The position numbers were made by a program, and so were the translations under genes. Source: an uncultured Novosphingobium sp. (GTDB lineage Bacteria; Pseudomonadota; Alphaproteobacteria; Sphingomonadales; Sphingomonadaceae). From it: a stretch of DNA of 51,437 nt. The notes under the pieces are model-generated. The model was given only the letters and a program-made list of their open reading frames with translations, searched no databases and was not told the DNA's origin. Shown piece by piece: positions 15,972-24,166 of this stretch. Position 1 is the stretch's first letter. Each line of letters starts with the position of its first letter. The DNA lies in contig CAMPIM010000006.1 in the NCBI GenBank assembly GCA_946886365.1, forward strand, positions 1 through 51,437, read 5' to 3'.

Positions 15972-16054
15972 TCCGCCCCCTCGCCCTTATCACTTTCCTC
16001 GCATCCATCTGCTGGCTTGCTGTGATGGGCGCTGTTCATGTGTGGGGGTGCTGA
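15968..16054 (+). CDS. Tiny membrane peptide (28 aa)
   Basis: The frame MIRPLALITFLASICWLAVM plus eight residues is one hydrophobic helix. It starts on an ATGA overlap and fills the gap before the next gene exactly, supporting translation. Function unknown. Confidence 0.5.
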   Translation: MIRPLALITFLASICWLAVMGAVHVWGC

Positions 16055-16057
16055 GAG

Positions 16058-16699
16058 ATGATCGCGGCTCTCTACGTCGAAACGGATGGATGCTATTTCG
16101 GCCTGCCCGGCGTAGATCCATGGGACGAGGCGCGGGATGCTCGGCAGTATGCTGGCCCGCACCCCGTCGTCGCGCACCCGCCCTGCCAGCGTTGGGGCAA
16201 GCTGTGGGCCGGTCAGCCACTGTGGATCAAGCGCACTGGCGAACGGAAGATCAAGGGCGATGACGGCGGATGTTTCGCCGCTGCTCTGGAAGCTGTCCGC
16301 ACGTTCGGCGGCATTCTGGAGCATCCCGAACAGTCCCATGCTTGGGCGCGCTTCGGCCTGAACAAGCCGCCTCGCACCGGTGGATGGATTGCTGCTGACA
16401 TGATCGGCGGTTGGACCTGCTGTGTCGAGCAGGGGCAGTATGGCCACCACGCCCGCAAGCCCACGTGGCTCTATGCGTTCGGCGTCGAACTGCCCGAACT
16501 GCGCTGGGGCAAGACCGAAATGCGGCTTGATCCCGAAATCGTCGCCCGCATCGGCATTGAACGCGCCAAGCGCCGTGGGGAAGTCGCTTCCAAAGGTGGC
16601 GGCGTTGATAGTGCGCCCCGCATCGGCACCCCCGCTGAATTTCGCGATCTCCTGCTGAGCATCGCCCGCGGCGCCAACAGCGCACGAAAGGCGGCTTAG
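16058..16699 (+). CDS. Methyltransferase-like phage protein with HPPCQ motif (213 aa)
   Basis: The product carries VVAHPPCQRWGKLW (residues ~37-50), GGILEHPEQSHAW and QYGHHARKPTWLYAFG. The PPC-Q and E-HP motifs and their order resemble the SAM-methyltransferase-like fold of C5-cytosine enzymes, and match, motif by motif, the 49471-50238 protein (HPMC, ENP, YQFGDDASKETGLWL). I know this as a common unnamed phage family. Catalysis is unproven; a full set of C5-MTase motifs is not visible. Confidence 0.8.
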   Translation: MIAALYVETDGCYFGLPGVDPWDEARDARQYAGPHPVVAHPPCQRWGKLWAGQPLWIKRTGERKIKGDDGGCFAAALEAVRTFGGILEHPEQSHAWARFGLNKPPRTGGWIAADMIGGWTCCVEQGQYGHHARKPTWLYAFGVELPELRWGKTEMRLDPEIVARIGIERAKRRGEVASKGGGVDSAPRIGTPAEFRDLLLSIARGANSARKAA

Positions 16700-16702
16700 C
16701 AC

Positions 16703-16948
16703 ATGGCTCACAGCATCTCTGAAAAGGACGGGGCCAGCACTAACGCCAGCCCCGCAGTTGAGACGGCTTTCACCGCCACAGGCAGCGCCGGGTCGCATAG
16801 CGCCGCTGTCTCCGATCCTCGCGCCAAGCTGCGCGCTCTCTTCGACGTCCTCGGCCCCAGCATCCTGCGTACCCCTGATGGGCGCACGCTGATGCTCACT
16901 GCCGATGCTCTGAAAACCATTCCCCTTCATGAAGGTCTTTCTGCATGA
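16703..16948 (+). CDS. Hypothetical phage protein (81 aa)
   Basis: A Ser/Thr/Ala-rich N-terminal half is followed by a compact segment (LRALFDVLGPSILRTPDGRT). The stop overlaps the next start by ATGA. Unrecognised. Confidence 0.65.
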   Translation: MAHSISEKDGASTNASPAVETAFTATGSAGSHSAAVSDPRAKLRALFDVLGPSILRTPDGRTLMLTADALKTIPLHEGLSA

Positions 16949-17436
16949 CGCACCGCAACAATGTATTGCCGCGTTCTGTTACGCTCACGCAAAGTTCTAT
17001 GCTGGGAGCCATTTCCAGCATCATCGCAGGCATCCAGGCGGATACCGACGAAAGCGATCAGGACATGGCCGATCGTCTAGGATGCAGTTCCGGCACGATC
17101 GGCAATGCCCGCAATCGCAAGGCCGCGCTCGGCATGTTGACGGTGATGAAGATTGGCGAGGTTTATGGCCTCCATCGCTTGGCGCCCCTGATGCACCTGA
17201 TCGGTGGTAAAGTCGCACCGGAAGCGGCGGTCTGCACGTCTGACCATGATCTTCCGATCGGTGCAGCGCGCGGCCAGATGTTCCTGGCTCGGGCGCTTTC
17301 GGATCAGGTCATCTCCGACACCGAGTTGGCGGAAGGTGCCGCAGACATCGAGGCCGCTGGCCAGACTTTCGATGCGCTTCGCTACCGACTTAACAATCTG
17401 CGCGCCACTGGCATCATCCTGACGCGGGTGGCGTGA
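16945..17436 (+). CDS. HTH regulatory protein (163 aa)
   Basis: Residues ~35-70 contain an HTH-like unit (DQDMADRLGCSSGTIGNARN) after a basic start, and the C-terminal part has a helical block (DTELAEGAADIEAAGQTFDA). Its place third to fourth in the right operon is that of CII-type regulators, but sequence similarity to CII is not evident. Confidence 0.68.
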   Translation: MTHRNNVLPRSVTLTQSSMLGAISSIIAGIQADTDESDQDMADRLGCSSGTIGNARNRKAALGMLTVMKIGEVYGLHRLAPLMHLIGGKVAPEAAVCTSDHDLPIGAARGQMFLARALSDQVISDTELAEGAADIEAAGQTFDALRYRLNNLRATGIILTRVA

Positions 17437-17900
17437 TGGATATGCAGACAGCCCTTGCAGCCGCTGCGCGGAAAGAGCGTAGCAAAACCCAGAAGGATCG
17501 CGACGACCGGCTGCTGCGCCTGCTGCGCATCCTGGAACAAGCCGCAGACGCTGGTGATGTCTGCCCAAGCAACTCTGATCTTGCCGACCGGCTCGGATAT
17601 GCCGCTCACAACACCGCGTCCAATGCGGTCAGCCTGCTCGAAACGATGGGCTTCATCACCGTGGCGCGGGGCAAGCGCAACCGTGTCGTTACCATCGTCA
17701 AGACCGGCAAGCGGACCGCTGGCGTGGTGGTGAATCGCAAGCCCGGCGACTGGACGGAAGATCAGGACGCGATTTTGATGGACGGCTTGTCGGAAGGCGT
17801 CGGCTTCACCGCAATCGGCAAGATGCTGGGCAAGACCAAGCATGGCTGCATCAGCCGGTTCAATAAGTTGCGCGATCAGATGGGGGAACAGGCCCGATGA
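17433..17900 (+). CDS. Winged helix plus GcrA-like HTH regulator (155 aa)
   Basis: Residues ~25-85 form a winged helix (CPSNSDLADRLGYAAHNTASN, recognition helix, then GKRNRVVTIV wing). Residues ~105-150 (WTEDQDAILMDGLSEGVGF ... LGKTKHGCISRFNKL) resemble the N-terminal helix-turn-helix of GcrA, the alphaproteobacterial cell-cycle regulator that binds sigma70 and methylated promoters. A phage could use this to steer host RNA polymerase. Function is inferred. Confidence 0.72.
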   Translation: MMDMQTALAAAARKERSKTQKDRDDRLLRLLRILEQAADAGDVCPSNSDLADRLGYAAHNTASNAVSLLETMGFITVARGKRNRVVTIVKTGKRTAGVVVNRKPGDWTEDQDAILMDGLSEGVGFTAIGKMLGKTKHGCISRFNKLRDQMGEQAR

Positions 17901-18034
17901 GCGAGCTGATCCTCCGCCGCCACATGGCCGCCGACCCCCGCTGGTTCGACGTGGCCCGCAACCGCTGGCGCAAACAGATGCGCGCTCTCTGCCCGCAGCC
18001 CAAGCGTGACAGCGCAGGAAGGTTTGCCCGATGA
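17897..18034 (+). CDS. Short basic protein (45 aa)
   Basis: MSELILRRHMAADPRWFDVA begins a basic peptide (RNRWRKQMRAL) with ATGA overlaps at both ends. Probably DNA/RNA-binding by charge; unrecognised. Confidence 0.6.
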   Translation: MSELILRRHMAADPRWFDVARNRWRKQMRALCPQPKRDSAGRFAR

Positions 18035-18228
18035 GGATGACCATTCAGAAAGCGGAGCCCATCACAGTTTCGGCCGCTCGTGCCCAGCTGAAGATGCTGC
18101 TGTCCAACGCTCGGACGCTGAACAACTTTTCGCTCGAAATGCTGGAGCGATCCTATCGCGTGCCTCGCAAGGAGATCGAACACCTCCTGACGGTGGAGCG
18201 TCAGCGCCGGGAGGCTGCTGGCCGGTGA
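18031..18228 (+). CDS. Small helical protein (65 aa)
   Basis: MRMTIQKAEPITVSAARAQL continues with a helix-turn-helix-like segment (LEMLERSYRVPRKEIEHLLT). May bind DNA. Start and stop are coupled to neighbours (ATGA, GTGA). Confidence 0.62.
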   Translation: MRMTIQKAEPITVSAARAQLKMLLSNARTLNNFSLEMLERSYRVPRKEIEHLLTVERQRREAAGR

Positions 18229-18674
18229 GCGTACTGGACGCCTTTGCTGACATTCTTGCCGAGGATGGCAAGGACGAGCCTTGGTTCATCGAACCCAAGG
18301 ACAGCAATCCCGCGTCCGAATTGCAGCGTCAGATGACGTTCCTCGCCATGCTGGCGCAACTTGGCCCAGCCTGTGATGTGCTGGCGATCCCCAACGCTGG
18401 AAAGGCTACCGATTGGGAGCGCATCCAGCGCTGGAAGGAAGGCGCGCGTGCCGGTGCGTTGGACCTGATCATCACATGGCCGGTGTCTCTTCCCGGCAAT
18501 GGCGTTTTCCTGGCTGAGTTCAAGGACGGCAAGAAGATGCCGACCCCGGCCCAGCGCGACCGCCTCAACGTCTATTATCGTCAGGGCCACGGCTGCGGCG
18601 TGTACCGCAGGGCAGAGACCTTGATTGCCCATCTGCGTGCAGCTGGCGCCCCGATCCGGGAGGCGTCGATATGA
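18225..18674 (+). CDS. VRR-NUC domain nuclease (149 aa)
   Basis: GTG start at 18225 overlaps the upstream stop. The PD-(D/E)XK VRR-NUC signature is visible: PNAGKATDWERIQRWKEGAR, GALDL (Asp80), FLAEFK (Glu98, Lys100) and a following TPAQRDRL helix with Gln110. The family includes FAN1 and phage Holliday-junction or flap nucleases, so it probably resolves branched DNA during replication and packaging. Confidence 0.85.
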   Translation: MSVLDAFADILAEDGKDEPWFIEPKDSNPASELQRQMTFLAMLAQLGPACDVLAIPNAGKATDWERIQRWKEGARAGALDLIITWPVSLPGNGVFLAEFKDGKKMPTPAQRDRLNVYYRQGHGCGVYRRAETLIAHLRAAGAPIREASI

Positions 18675-18847
18675 GCGAGTCGCTGACCATCAGAGAAATT
18701 CTGCGGCGGGTGATCATCCGCAGCATCGAACAGTGCGCCGACCCAGTCGAGCGCAAGCAACGAATCATGATCGCGCACGCGGACGGCCACCTGACCGATT
18801 CCGAGGTGTCGGATCTCATCAACATCTTGGGATTGAAAGCAGCATGA
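18671..18847 (+). CDS. Small helical protein (58 aa)
   Basis: MSESLTIREILRRVIIRSIE begins a helical protein ending SDLINILGLKAA. ATGA overlaps on both sides. Similar short proteins precede GapR-like genes in phages as far as I recall, without known role. Confidence 0.6.
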   Translation: MSESLTIREILRRVIIRSIEQCADPVERKQRIMIAHADGHLTDSEVSDLINILGLKAA

Positions 18848-19098
18848 GCAGCATTGGACATAATTCAAGCGCCACCGACGACCGCCTGCGTCTCCTGATG
18901 GAGCGGATTGACCGCCTGGAAGAAGAAAAGGCGGGCATCGGTGAAGATATCCGCGACGTCTACGCAGAGGCCAAGGGGCTCGGCTACGACACGAAGATCA
19001 TGCGCGCGGTGCGAACCCGCGCAAAGATGAACCCGGATGACCGCAGCGCCTATGACGCGATGGTCACGCTCTATGAATCCGCGATCGGGATCGCCTGA
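18844..19098 (+). CDS. GapR-like (DUF2312) DNA-binding protein (84 aa)
   Basis: The sequence from MSSIGHNSSATDDRLRLLME shows the DUF2312 pattern: RIDRLEEEKAGIGEDIRDVY, AEAKGLGYDTKIMR and a terminal MVTLYESAIG. Host GapR is a nucleoid protein of alphaproteobacteria that encircles overtwisted AT-rich DNA and aids replication. A phage copy directly before the primase-helicase genes suggests a role in phage replication. It is full length for the family. Confidence 0.88.
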   Translation: MSSIGHNSSATDDRLRLLMERIDRLEEEKAGIGEDIRDVYAEAKGLGYDTKIMRAVRTRAKMNPDDRSAYDAMVTLYESAIGIA

Positions 19099-19100
19099 GC

Positions 19101-19979
19101 GTGAGCGTTCACGAGGCCATATCTGACTTCATCGCGTTCATGCGAGCGGAAGGTGTGGTGCCGGACGACATGGGCGCGTTCGCGGCCGATGTTACCTCTG
19201 GCGAGGTCATCCGCTTTGACTGCGTCGGTGAGCGCCGCGGCAGCAAGAATGGCTGGGCAAAGCTCTATCTCGATGCTCGGCCAGCTGGCGCGTTCGGCAA
19301 CTGGAAGCAAGGGATCAATCGCCGCTGGTCATCGGGCGCTGCCAATGAGCTTTCTCCGCAGGAGCGAGCCGCGCTTCGCCGCGAGTGGGATGAGAAGAAG
19401 GCTGAGCGGGAAACGATCAGGCGTGAGGCGCAGTTTGGCGCAGGTCGCGATGCTGGCCACATATGGTCCGGCGCAAGCCCGGCTCAGCATGACCATCCCT
19501 ATGTGGCGCGCAAGAAGATCGATCCGGCTCCGCTGCGGCAGAATGGCGACGAACTGCTCGTGCCCATGTTTGATGACGAGGGCAGGCTCTGGAACGTCCA
19601 GCGCATTTTCGCGGACGGCAAGAAGCTGTTCATGAAGGAGGGCCGCATAGACGGCCTCTTCACGCTCATAGGTGATTTTGCGGGCAAGCGGGAAGCTGTC
19701 ATCGGTGAGGGCTATGCCACGCTGGACGCGGTCAACCAGGCAACCGGCCTGCCATGCATCGTGGCCTTCAATACGTCGAACCTTCCGAAGGTCGCGCGCA
19801 TCTGGGCAGCTCGTCGCCCGGATCTGAACCTCATCATCTTCGCGGATGACGATGAAGCCACCGCGCAGAAAATCTTGGCTGAGCGCGGGGTCTACAAGAA
19901 CCCCGGCATCGAAGCAGCTGAAGCCATCGCCACCGAAATCGGGGCGAAGGTCGCATATCCATCGGGGAGGGCTGCTTGA
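19101..19979 (+). CDS. TOPRIM-domain primase-like protein (292 aa)
   Basis: GTG start at 19101. The N-terminal part (SGEVIRFDCVGERRG ... WAKLYLDARPAGAFGNWKQG) is the DUF7146-like region typical of phage primase/helicase N termini. The TOPRIM fold has Glu203 (IGEGYATLDA) and the acidic triad at 249-251 (FADDDEA). It should prime DNA synthesis with the adjacent helicase; an N-terminal zinc finger is not seen. Confidence 0.85.
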   Translation: MSVHEAISDFIAFMRAEGVVPDDMGAFAADVTSGEVIRFDCVGERRGSKNGWAKLYLDARPAGAFGNWKQGINRRWSSGAANELSPQERAALRREWDEKKAERETIRREAQFGAGRDAGHIWSGASPAQHDHPYVARKKIDPAPLRQNGDELLVPMFDDEGRLWNVQRIFADGKKLFMKEGRIDGLFTLIGDFAGKREAVIGEGYATLDAVNQATGLPCIVAFNTSNLPKVARIWAARRPDLNLIIFADDDEATAQKILAERGVYKNPGIEAAEAIATEIGAKVAYPSGRAA

Positions 19980-21289
19980 GCGTGGCAGAAAATAGAGACG
20001 CCAATGACGACTTCCTGCAATTCGGCTCGGAGTCGATCCGCGCGGCCATTGCTGGTGCGCGTGACATGCTGCCGCCGTTCGCGCCCTATGACGAACCGCA
20101 GGCAGCACTCTTGGCTGATCTGCCCGGCATCTGCGATCCAGTCGAGTGGATCGGCAAGGAGCCGCCGCAGCGTGATTTCATCATCCCTGGGTGGATCATC
20201 AAGGGTGCTTGCGGACTTCTCAGTGGGCAGGAGGGCGTAGGAAAGTCGCTAATTGCCCAGCAGATGGCGACATGTGCCGCGCTCGGGATTAAGTTCCTCG
20301 GCCTGGATATCGCGCAATGCCCGGTGATCTATATCACCTGCGAAGACCCTTCAGACGAACTGTGGCGCCGTCAGGCCGACATCAACAAGTCGCTCGGCAT
20401 CACCATGGCTGACCTTGAGGGGCGCCTCGTGCTGGTGTCGCTCAAAGGGCAGCTGGGCAACGAACTAGCGGTGTTCGATCAGCAGGGACGAATTTCCCTC
20501 ACGGATCGTTATCGCCAGATCGAAGCCCTGGCCCTGTCATTCCGCGCGCAGCTCCTGTTCCTCGATAACGCAGCGCACCTGTTCACCGGCAACGAGAACG
20601 CCCGGCATGATGTCGCGGCCTTCCTGGGGCTGCTGGAGCGTCTATCAGAGGCCATGAACGGCGCGGTGGTGCTGCTGGCCCACCCGAACAAGCAGCACGC
20701 TCAAGGCTCCAAGCAGGGCAACGAATATAGCGGCTCCACAGGCTGGAGCGCCCATGTCCGCAACCGGCTCTTTATCGATTGGGCAGAGAAGACGGAAAGC
20801 GGCGACTTCATCGGTGATGACGGACGCGTGTTGCGCAAGTCCAAGGCCAACTATGGTAAGAAAGGAGAGGAAATCTATTTCCGCTGGCATAATTGGTCGT
20901 TCGTCCGCGACGATGATCTGCCGGAATCTACCCGCAACGAACTGCGCGAAGTGAGCGCGGCGAACCACGAAAATGAGGCCTTCCTGACCTGCCTGAGGCA
21001 GCGCAACAGTGAGAAGCGGCCTGTATCTGAGCAACCAGCATCACGAACCTTTGCCCCCAAAGTCTTCGAAACCATGCCTGAAGCGCGTGGCTGTTCGAAG
21101 GAGCAACTGACGGCGGCAATGGACCGGTTGTTCAAGATCAAGGCGATCGAGCGGCGCTTCCTGTGGGTCGATAAGGGCGAAGGCAAGCCGCGTTTTGGCC
21201 TGATCGAGACGCAGGAACGAACCAACTTGGTTTCCGCCGACCTTCCGCTGACCTCCCCGGATTTTCCGCTGACCTCGGAGGAGAATTGA
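19976..21289 (+). CDS. RepA-like hexameric helicase / ATPase (437 aa)
   Basis: Walker A GQEGVGKS (residues 84-91), Walker B LLFLDN (193-198) and the following LLAHPNK sensor match the RepA/DnaB-type RecA-fold helicases (AAA_25). The C-terminal ~90 residues look like a winged helix (GCSKEQLTAAMDRLFKIKAI). Start TTG at 19976 overlaps the upstream stop; GTG at 19982 is an alternative. The last codons are built from iteron repeats, giving the peptide ADLPLTS. Confidence 0.88.
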   Translation: MSVAENRDANDDFLQFGSESIRAAIAGARDMLPPFAPYDEPQAALLADLPGICDPVEWIGKEPPQRDFIIPGWIIKGACGLLSGQEGVGKSLIAQQMATCAALGIKFLGLDIAQCPVIYITCEDPSDELWRRQADINKSLGITMADLEGRLVLVSLKGQLGNELAVFDQQGRISLTDRYRQIEALALSFRAQLLFLDNAAHLFTGNENARHDVAAFLGLLERLSEAMNGAVVLLAHPNKQHAQGSKQGNEYSGSTGWSAHVRNRLFIDWAEKTESGDFIGDDGRVLRKSKANYGKKGEEIYFRWHNWSFVRDDDLPESTRNELREVSAANHENEAFLTCLRQRNSEKRPVSEQPASRTFAPKVFETMPEARGCSKEQLTAAMDRLFKIKAIERRFLWVDKGEGKPRFGLIETQERTNLVSADLPLTSPDFPLTSEEN

Positions 21290-21387
21290 AAAAATGCTTA
21301 GTTTTCAATCCGCTGACCTAAATGATGCTATTTCCGCTGACCTTCCGCTGACATACCGCCGACCTACCGCTGACCTCCCGCTGACCT
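21232..21387 (+). repeat. Nine 12-bp direct repeats on an 11-bp period (iteron-like)
   Basis: The unit is tTCCGCTGACCT. Copies start at 21232, 21243, 21264, 21308, 21332, 21343, 21354, 21365 and 21376; the last five are contiguous at exactly 11 bp, and the first two also. Most copies differ at one or two bases (CCGCCGACC, GACAT). The period is not a multiple of three and the array runs from the helicase gene through its stop into the next frame, so protein repetition does not explain it. Confidence 0.8.
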
Positions 21388-21650
21388 ACCCCTCCCCCTA
21401 TAGGGGGAGTTCCTTGGGGTCTCTCCCCCATGGGGATGACCAGCCCCAAGGTGCTGGGAGAGTTTGGTTCACGCTTTCGAACGATGATCTGCGGCGGCTC
21501 GCTCGTGAGCGGTGGGGCCTCGCAAGCGCGTTCAGGGCCGGTGTCATTGCCGGTGAGCTCAACGTGCGGATCGCCAACCCATATCGCGGCAAGCAAGGTT
21601 CACTGTTCCGTGAAGGTCTGCGCAGGGGGCGGCAACGTGGGGCAAGCTGA
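21294..21650 (+). CDS. Hypothetical protein after the helicase (118 aa)
   Basis: The first ~50 residues are encoded by the iteron and hairpin region and are low-complexity; residues ~55-118 (VWFTLSNDDLRRLARERWGL ... GELNVRIANPYRG) look like a genuine folded protein. A later start cannot be excluded, for example near 21455. Function unknown. Confidence 0.6.
   Translation: MLSFQSADLNDAISADLPLTYRRPTADLPLTYPSPYRGSSLGSLPHGDDQPQGAGRVWFTLSNDDLRRLARERWGLASAFRAGVIAGELNVRIANPYRGKQGSLFREGLRRGRQRGAS
21392..21451. other. Hairpin cluster next to the iterons
   Basis: A perfect 18-bp palindrome CTCCCCCTATAGGGGGAG (21392-21409) is followed by CCTTGGGG (21412-21419) pairing with CCCCAAGG (21444-21451), whose loop contains the palindrome CCCCATGGGG (21426-21435). 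Together with the iterons this is the architecture of a replication origin, or a strong regulatory structure. Confidence 0.6.
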
Positions 21651-21798
21651 CAGCTCCCCCTTCCCCACCACCAACTACATCTGCTGGCTGCTCAAGAAGC
21701 GCCGCACGAGGAAAGAGGCTGGCCAGGAAGCCCGCCGTCTCGGGGTCAGGCTCGATTATGCCGAATGGTATTGGAAGACGACGAATGAACGGTTTTGA
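21637..21798 (+). CDS. Short hypothetical protein (53 aa)
   Basis: GTG at 21637 with an AGGGGG site opens VGQADSSPFPTTNYICWLLK followed by a basic helix (RRTRKEAGQEARRLGVRLDY). It overlaps the previous gene by 14 bp. The downstream part is protein-like; the start is uncertain. Confidence 0.5.
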   Translation: MGQADSSPFPTTNYICWLLKKRRTRKEAGQEARRLGVRLDYAEWYWKTTNERF

Positions 21799-21810
21799 AG
21801 GGGCGCAATA

Positions 21811-22239
21811 ATGGGCAAGCACATCACCATCGACACCGAGATCAAGCGGCCGTGGCAGGTCGTCGCCTGCCCTGTCGATTTTGCTGAGACGTTCATCCGG
21901 GAAGGTTGGCGGGGTGTAGAAGCGAAGTTCGGGTTTCACACGCGCACGAACAAACGTTGCATCGAACAGGCTGGTGGAGAGGAACTGATCCAGCGGCGGC
22001 GCGAATACATGGCCCGCGTCCGCAAACTGCGGAAGTCGATCCAGCATCGGCATGAGATCACGGAGCCGGTGCAATCCATCCCGGCGAGCGTCCGTAGCGC
22101 GATCGCATTCCTGAGGAGCAGAGAGGGCGGATCATGGCTGATCACCGCGACGGGCGTGGGTGATTTCTATTTCGGAGCGACGAGGTTGACCGGGGAGCAG
22201 ATCGTGGAGCGGGCTTTGAGGAAGGGGTGGGAGGCGTGA
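21811..22239 (+). CDS. Hypothetical phage protein (142 aa)
   Basis: MGKHITIDTEIKRPWQVVAC begins a basic protein with an HTH-like middle (FIREGWRGVEAKFGFHTRTN) and a C-terminal SWLITATGVGDFYFGATRLT segment. Located just before the terminase, where late regulators are common. Unrecognised. Confidence 0.7.
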   Translation: MGKHITIDTEIKRPWQVVACPVDFAETFIREGWRGVEAKFGFHTRTNKRCIEQAGGEELIQRRREYMARVRKLRKSIQHRHEITEPVQSIPASVRSAIAFLRSREGGSWLITATGVGDFYFGATRLTGEQIVERALRKGWEA

Positions 22240-22697
22240 CGCGCAAATCTCAGCGCTCACCGCTCACCAATCCCGACAGCCGGTTCTCGCCGGAGATCGT
22301 GGAGGAATTGCTGGAGCGGCTTCGAAATGGCGAGAGTATGAGGGCCATTTGCTCTGATGACCGGATGCCAAGCAGGGAGGTTGTGAGGCAGTGGTCGGAA
22401 GGTGATGGCGAGCTTGCCTTGGCCATTACGCGCGCACGAGAGATAGGGTATTTTGACCGGGCTGAGGCTGCGGTGGAAGCGGCCAAGGCTGCTGAGGATG
22501 CGCAGAAAGGCCGCCTCGCCTTTGACGCCGAACGCTGGTTCCTTGGCAAGCTGTCGAAGGCGTTCGCCGAGAAGGTTGTTGTGCAAGGCGATCCGCAGGC
22601 GCCCCTAACCCATGAACACAAGATCGACATGACCGGCGCGCCCAAGGAAGTGCTGGAATGGCTGGCGGGGCAGAAGGTTGACGGCGATCCAGAGTGA
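22236..22697 (+). CDS. terS: Terminase small subunit
   Basis: GTG at 22236 overlaps the upstream stop (GTGA) and has AAGGGG eight bases before it; GTG 22227 is an alternative. The N-terminal HTH (FSPEIVEELLERLRNGESMR, MPSREVVRQWSEGD) and central oligomerisation helices (ITRAREIGYFDRAEAAVEA) are typical of DNA-recognising small terminases (153 aa). It overlaps the large subunit gene by about 20 bp. Confidence 0.85.
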   Translation: MTRKSQRSPLTNPDSRFSPEIVEELLERLRNGESMRAICSDDRMPSREVVRQWSEGDGELALAITRAREIGYFDRAEAAVEAAKAAEDAQKGRLAFDAERWFLGKLSKAFAEKVVVQGDPQAPLTHEHKIDMTGAPKEVLEWLAGQKVDGDPE

Positions 22698-24117
22698 GCA
22701 GGTGATCGAGGCTAGGCGCGAACTGTGCCGTCGCTCCCTCGCATCCTTCGTGCGCATGGCTTGGCATGTGGTAGAACCCGGCCAGCCATACGTTCACGGC
22801 CCGCACATCGATGTTGTCTGCGCCAAGCTGGAGGCCGTCACGCGTGGCGAGGTGCGTCGCCTGCTGATCAACGTTCCGCCTGGCACGATGAAGTCTCTAC
22901 TGGTCAACGTATTCTGGCCGATGTGGGAATGGGGGCCGCAGGGCTTAGCCTCCATGCGCACGGTTGGCGTCAGCCACGAGCAGGGGCTTGGCGTCCGCGA
23001 TAACCTTAAATGCCGTCGCCTGCTGCTGTCCCCGTGGTTCCAGCGCCTATGGCCGTCTGTTACGCTTCAGCGCGACCAGAGCGAGAAGATTAAGTTCGAG
23101 AACACGTTGACCGGCTTCCGCGAAGTGGCGACGCCGTCGAACATCACCGGCCGCCGCGGCGATCGCGTCGTGGTTGACGATCCCCTGTCAGCCGAGAACG
23201 CGAACAGCGAAGCCGAGCGCGAGAAAGTAAACCTGTGGTTCCGGGAAGCTCTGCCCACCCGCCTCAACAATCCGGACAGGTCCGCCATCGTCGTAGTGAT
23301 GCAGCGCCTCCATGAACGCGACGTAGCGGGCATCATCCTCGACATGGGCGGGTGGGACAGCCTGATCCTGCCAATGCGCTTCGAGCCCGATCGCGCTGAC
23401 CCGCTCGACTGGCGGCACGATGATGGCGAATTGCTCTTTCCAGACCGCTTTCCAGAAAAGGTTGTTGACGAGCTGGAACGCAGCATGGGCAGCTACGCAA
23501 GCGCCGGGCAGCTTCAGCAACGCCCCGCGCCGCGTGAAGGTGGGCTGTTCAAGCGGTCATGGTTCAAGTTTGTCCACGCCATGCCTGCCGGTCACCGCCG
23601 ACGCGTCCGCGCATGGGATTTGGCCGCAACCAAGAAGGCGACCAGCAACAATCCGGACTGGACTGCGGGACTGCTCATGTCGCGCGGCGACGATGGTTCA
23701 TTCTTGATTGAAGGTGTGGAGCGTTTGCGAGGCTCGCCCATGGAGGTGAAGGCGACGGTGAAGGGGCGCGCTGTGACGGATGGTCCCTTGGTCACCATCC
23801 GCATTCCGGAAGATCCTGGGCAGGCCGGAAAAGCGCAGGCGGAAGATTTCGTGCGCGACTTGGCAGGTTACCCCGTAAAGCCGCAGCGGCCCACTGGGGA
23901 TAAGGCTACCCGTGCAACTCCGGCCGCTGCTCAAGCAGAAGCGGGTAACCTCTCCATCCTCGTCACTGGCGATCCTGCACGAGATGCTTGGATTGAGCCA
24001 TTTTTGGGTGAGGTGACGATGTTTCCGGGTGCGGCGCACGACGATCAGGTTGACGCGATGTCAGACGCGCTGAATGAGTTGGCGATCAAGAAGCTATCCC
24101 GCTTCGACGTGCTATAG
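22678..24117 (+). CDS. terL: Terminase large subunit
   Basis: The packaging motor ATPase/nuclease. Walker A variant PPGTMKS (about residues 67-73), Walker B VVVDDP (Asp167/168), and a C-terminal RNase-H-like nuclease with RAWDLAAT (about 310) and HDDQVDAMSDAL near the end. TTG at 22678 gives 479 aa; GTG at 22702 is the other likely start. Followed by motif copy 1 and the portal gene. Confidence 0.94.
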   Translation: MTAIQSEQVIEARRELCRRSLASFVRMAWHVVEPGQPYVHGPHIDVVCAKLEAVTRGEVRRLLINVPPGTMKSLLVNVFWPMWEWGPQGLASMRTVGVSHEQGLGVRDNLKCRRLLLSPWFQRLWPSVTLQRDQSEKIKFENTLTGFREVATPSNITGRRGDRVVVDDPLSAENANSEAEREKVNLWFREALPTRLNNPDRSAIVVVMQRLHERDVAGIILDMGGWDSLILPMRFEPDRADPLDWRHDDGELLFPDRFPEKVVDELERSMGSYASAGQLQQRPAPREGGLFKRSWFKFVHAMPAGHRRRVRAWDLAATKKATSNNPDWTAGLLMSRGDDGSFLIEGVERLRGSPMEVKATVKGRAVTDGPLVTIRIPEDPGQAGKAQAEDFVRDLAGYPVKPQRPTGDKATRATPAAAQAEAGNLSILVTGDPARDAWIEPFLGEVTMFPGAAHDDQVDAMSDALNELAIKKLSRFDVL

Positions 24118-24121
24118 CAAT

Positions 24122-24134
24122 CTGGCGTCCGTAG
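24122..24134 (+). repeat. Late-region intergenic motif, copy 1
   Basis: CTGGCGTCCGTAG, four bases after the terminase stop and 45 nt before the portal ATG (24167). A second shared block, ACCGTCGCCCC, sits directly before the ATG. No Shine-Dalgarno sequence is present. Confidence 0.8.
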
Positions 24135-24166
24135 CATCCGCCCGCCCATCGCAGCACCGTCGCCCC

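Noticed and set aside
15860..16930. 356-codon minus-strand frame over the methyltransferase-like gene
   Set aside because: It crosses several well-supported plus-strand genes with ATGA junctions and has shadow-like composition.
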